A stretch of 64,000 nucleotides of DNA from assembly GCA_963704155.1 (NCBI GenBank), contig CAVPHF010000002.1, forward strand, positions 62,001 through 126,000, given 5' to 3'. The translations under genes were made by a program, and so were the position numbers. The notes below the pieces were generated by a model, which saw nothing but the letters and a program-made list of their open reading frames with translations, made no database searches and was not told where the DNA came from. Positions 61,419-64,000 of the stretch are shown piece after piece (position 1 is the stretch's first letter; every line of letters begins with the position of its first letter). The DNA comes from Thiohalocapsa sp963704155. Lineage in GTDB: Bacteria > Pseudomonadota > Gammaproteobacteria > Chromatiales > Chromatiaceae.

Positions 61419-61997
61419 ATGACGCGCATGCCTGCTGGACCCATTGTCGCCATCCTCTGCACGGCGATGCTCACCGGATGCGCGACCAACGCCGCACTTG
61501 CTCCTTTGCCCACTGGCGGGTCGGAAAAGGTCGTTCAGCACGCCGCGGATGTGCTCATCGATGGCGTCCGCTTCACACGCGCACAGGGCCGCGAAGTGGC
61601 CGGTTGGTGCTGGAACGATAAGGCGACAAAGCAGCTGGCATCGGTGGTTCCGGCCGGAGTCGGAGATGACGGCGGGGTCGGAGTTACCCTGCCGACCGAC
61701 GCCCGCGGCGCCCACTCTGTCTCCTGCTCCTGGCATACGCATCCCTGGGGCCCCCAGGTCGTGCCCGGGCCAAGCCGGCAGGATCTGCGCAATTCAACGC
61801 TGCCCTGGGTCCGTGGTATCACCCACTTCGTGCTCGATCAGTACGGCATATGGCAATACGCTGACGGTCGCGTGATTGAAAGTTGTCCTTGGAACAGCGC
61901 CGGAACCAACTTCGACCCGACCCGTTGCCGTACCCGGTTCAAGACTCCAACGGCGAGTGATGTGCGGGTAACACGCTTCTACGGCAGGCGCGATTGA
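61419..61997 (+). CDS. Lipoprotein with a JAMM/DUF4329-like domain
   Basis: A 192-residue lipoprotein (lipobox LTGC, Cys21). The mature part contains HTHP (His106, His108) followed by PSRQD (Ser119, Asp122). With Glu59 (GREVAGW) this is the E...HxHP...SxxD pattern of JAMM metal-dependent peptidases and of the related DUF4329 domain. The gap between HP and S is nine residues, slightly longer than usual. It may be a zinc isopeptidase or peptidase in the envelope; substrate unknown. ATG 61419 is chosen because the signal peptide starts there. It is divergent from the PBP gene, so a wall-related role is possible. Confidence 0.65.
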   Translation: MTRMPAGPIVAILCTAMLTGCATNAALAPLPTGGSEKVVQHAADVLIDGVRFTRAQGREVAGWCWNDKATKQLASVVPAGVGDDGGVGVTLPTDARGAHSVSCSWHTHPWGPQVVPGPSRQDLRNSTLPWVRGITHFVLDQYGIWQYADGRVIESCPWNSAGTNFDPTRCRTRFKTPTASDVRVTRFYGRRD

Positions 61998-62693
61998 GCT
62001 GGGCTCGGCACCCGGCCGCCAACCGATCGCCGCTGACAGCGGCCCCTAGTCATCCGCTCTGCGTACGAGCCCGCTCGGCAGGACCAATCCATCACGGAAG
62101 ATCATCACAGGATCGGCCCAGCAGTCTGTAGATTCGCTCGCTGACCATCGATCGACAAGTGCATCGGTTCGCTCAGGGCCGCATCGCATGCGATTTATTC
62201 ACAACCAAGGCTTGACATGCGAGCGCGACCGCGTTCTCAAGGGAGATGGTTCACTATTCGGTAATATTCCGTAGCTAACTGAATCGACTGAACAATTCCA
62301 GTGGTCAAATCTTGTCCAAGATAACGAAATCGTCACAGATCCTTGCGCCGACGACAACGGCCGGCTTTCATCCACAGAGTTATCCACAGCCGTTGTGGAC
62401 ACCTCGCCTTTTGACCACGGCAACCAAAGATTAACGAAATCCAAGCCGAACACACTTGCAAAGAGGCGTGCAACCCGTTGTATGGTGCAGCGCAGCACCC
62501 AGGCAACTCAAACGCACGTTTGATTGGGAGTGCCTCGTTGACGACCGGTACAGAGCCGACGAACGGCGCACCATTCGTCGGCGCGCACCGTTCGCGGCCG
62601 GCAACTTTCCCTCCAAGGGCGTCTGCACAACCACGGCCTCGGCGCTGAAGCAGATGGCCCGACTGCCGACCCGGTGCTGTGTGGGTCGAGCGG
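61998..62693. other. Long non-coding region with DnaA-box-like sites
   Basis: About 700 bases, richer in A and T between about 62190 and 62420 than the rest of the window. TTATTCACA (62195-62203) and TTATCCACA (62380-62388) match the DnaA box exactly. TCATCCACA (62368-62376) differs at one base, and TGTGGACA near 62395 is a weaker inverted copy. A palindrome CAAACGCACGTTTG lies at 62509-62522. This may be a DnaA-titration or replication-related site, or simply regulatory. The flanking genes (JAMM lipoprotein, carotenoid oxygenase) are not typical oriC neighbours. Confidence 0.45.
62555..62582 (-). terminator. Hairpin downstream of the carotenoid oxygenase gene
   Basis: GCCGACGAA (62555-62563) and TTCGTCGGC (62574-62582) form a perfect 9-bp stem with a 10-base loop, about 110 bases past the stop of the minus-strand gene. 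No T-run follows, so the role as terminator is tentative. Confidence 0.4.
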
Positions 62694-64000
62694 TCAGGAC
62701 GCGGTTCGCCAGCAGCCATGGAAGCCCAACGGCACCACCTCAGGCAGTGACAGCACGCAGACCGGACCGGCATCGAGTGCGGCTGCGTCGAAGATCCAGA
62801 CCTGGCTTGCATCGGTCGTACCCTCGTAAACGACGCTGAGCAGCCATTGGTGGCATGAGCCACCAGCATCCTTCACCGCATCCGACGCGATGATTGGCTC
62901 CGAAGGATAGCGGCCATCGCCCAGCTCCACCTCCAACAGCTCGCCTGTCCGATGCTCGAAGCAGCCGAGTGCGTCATAACGCTCGGCGGTGGTGTCGGTA
63001 TGCTGGCGATGAACGGTAAGATAGGTCCGCGTCCATGGCCGCCCGACGCGGTCGGCGGGTACGGTCGGAAACTCGACCGAGCGCTCACTGAGACAGGCCA
63101 GCTCCTCGATGCGACCCGTTGCCGGATCGAGCAGCATGCGCCAAATCCTGCCCTCAGCATTTGTGCTGGTGATGCCGCTCGCGACCTCTCGCAGGTGCTG
63201 GTTGGTGGAGAAGTCCGGGTAACGCACGAAGTCGAACGAAATCAGGCCGCCGGCAGTCTCGGCGCCATTGCCGAAGTGCCATTGAAACCAGGGCTCGGCG
63301 TCACCGCAGCAGACCTGCCGCAGCGTTCGGCGATCGAAGACCAGTATCCGCGTGCCCAGCTCCGGGCGCCAGCGCATGGCGCTGCTATAGCTTGCCAGGC
63401 CAAGCAGCACGGACAGAACATCGATGCGGATCGGCGGAACCAGGAACACCAGGTAGGCCCCGGCCAACACCCAGTCGTGGATGAAGGGCACGCCGGCGAG
63501 CGGGTGAGCTACCCTGTCCATGAGGCGCCCGTGCCGATCACTGCGGTAGAGGTTCAGCGTGGCGTTGCGCCCACCGATGGTCACGCCAAAGTTATAGATG
63601 TCGCCGGTCTCAGGGTCTTGCTTGGGGTGCGCGGAATAGGTGTCCTGAGCGCCGAGCCTGGCGGAAGACCCGGCGAGGTCGTCGAGGCCGATGGTCGAGA
63701 GACTGTCCAGATCCAGCGCATGCGGCCAACCGCCCTCCCATAAGGCAAGCAACCTGTCGGGCAGTGCCAGCACCGAGGTGTTGGCGGCGTTCTTCAGCGG
63801 CCGCCGCCAATGGTTCCAGATTGGCCCGGGGGCCGTCATGCCATAGTTGCCGTACAGCAGGCGGCCCGCCTCGGACTCTTTGCGATAGCCGGCGCTCTGC
63901 ACATAGCGATAGGTGGCGGTCGCCGACCCGTCCTCAAAGCATACCGAGAGCACGGCCCCATCGCCGTCGAACCAGTGGCCGACCTGAATACCGCCGCGCT
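62694..64000 (-). CDS. Carotenoid oxygenase (RPE65/CCD family), 5' end outside the window
   Basis: At least 435 residues; the frame is open to the window edge and continues with family sequence (GGIQVGHWFDGDG), so the true start lies beyond 64000. The four iron-ligand histidines are in YSAHPKQDP, PFIHDWVLAG, WFQWHFGNG and PLGFHGCW. It would cleave a carotenoid or related polyene with oxygen. Phototrophic sulfur bacteria make abundant carotenoids, but the substrate cannot be read from the sequence. The GTG at 63953 is an internal codon, not the start. Confidence 0.88.
   Translation of the reverse strand, partial: RGGIQVGHWFDGDGAVLSVCFEDGSATATYRYVQSAGYRKESEAGRLLYGNYGMTAPGPIWNHWRRPLKNAANTSVLALPDRLLALWEGGWPHALDLDSLSTIGLDDLAGSSARLGAQDTYSAHPKQDPETGDIYNFGVTIGGRNATLNLYRSDRHGRLMDRVAHPLAGVPFIHDWVLAGAYLVFLVPPIRIDVLSVLLGLASYSSAMRWRPELGTRILVFDRRTLRQVCCGDAEPWFQWHFGNGAETAGGLISFDFVRYPDFSTNQHLREVASGITSTNAEGRIWRMLLDPATGRIEELACLSERSVEFPTVPADRVGRPWTRTYLTVHRQHTDTTAERYDALGCFEHRTGELLEVELGDGRYPSEPIIASDAVKDAGGSCHQWLLSVVYEGTTDASQVWIFDAAALDAGPVCVLSLPEVVPLGFHGCWRTAS

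Noticed and set aside
61998..62693. Calling the DnaA-box region the chromosomal origin
   Set aside because: Only two perfect boxes, atypical neighbours and no skew data; kept as a candidate only.
62333..62869. 178-residue minus-strand frame in the DnaA-box region
   Set aside because: Cys/Arg/Ser-rich shadow that runs through inverted repeats and into the end of the carotenoid oxygenase gene.

Overview
The window is about 64 kb of high-GC chromosomal DNA from a gammaproteobacterium, most probably a purple sulfur bacterium (Chromatiaceae). The best evidence is dsrN, dsrR and dsrS, accessory genes of the reverse dissimilatory sulfite reductase pathway. The complete Lpt, Mla, PTS-Ntr, rpoN, murA and his backbone fits this. 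No rRNA, tRNA, CRISPR array or intact insertion sequence was seen.

Layout: (1) 1-9.3 kb: GltS glutamate symporter, an SLC13-type transporter, outer-membrane phospholipase A, a lipoprotein hydrolase, an internally deleted NhaP2-type antiporter, a glycine-zipper lipoprotein, and an alpha/beta hydrolase that has lost an N-terminal block and carries a C-terminal frameshift. (2) 9.3-12.9 kb: TerB-like gene and dsrN-dsrR-dsrS. (3) 13-20.6 kb: membrane proteins, another alpha/beta hydrolase, an OprC/NosA-type copper receptor, a UMF1-type MFS transporter and a DUF502 protein. (4) 20.7-27.8 kb: a cyanate/nitrogen locus with cynS, a GNAT acetyltransferase, a cynA-cynB-cynD-type ABC operon and a divergent sigma-54 activator. 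Both cynS and cynA have good -24/-12 promoters, and a cluster of TTTCGT(A) repeats lies between cynA and the activator. (5) 27.8-37.6 kb: PTS-Ntr/RapZ/HprK block, hpf, rpoN, lptBAC and kdsC. (6) 37.9-46.7 kb: DUF72-like gene, mlaFEDCB, murA, hisG, hisD, hisC. (7) 46.7-52.3 kb: a CBS-domain remnant, a Phd/PIN toxin-antitoxin pair, an unrecognised 1110-residue membrane protein, and a truncated, internally deleted acetate symporter. (8) 52.4-61.1 kb: a minus-strand run of PBP2-like, FtsW-like, tandem-HAD, BCCT transporter and a bipartite solute-binding lipoprotein. (9) 61.4-64 kb: a JAMM-like lipoprotein, a 700-base non-coding stretch with DnaA-box-like sites, and a carotenoid oxygenase cut by the window edge.

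How the parts work together: sigma-54 (rpoN), its probable client operons (cyn) and the nitrogen PTS lie within 15 kb. lpt, kdsC, mla, ompLA and murA together serve the outer membrane and the wall. The most unusual architecture is a BCCT secondary transporter translationally overlapped with a lipoprotein that fuses an OpuAC-type and a TAXI-type binding domain. The second striking theme is gene decay: four genes appear to have lost internal blocks while keeping the reading frame.
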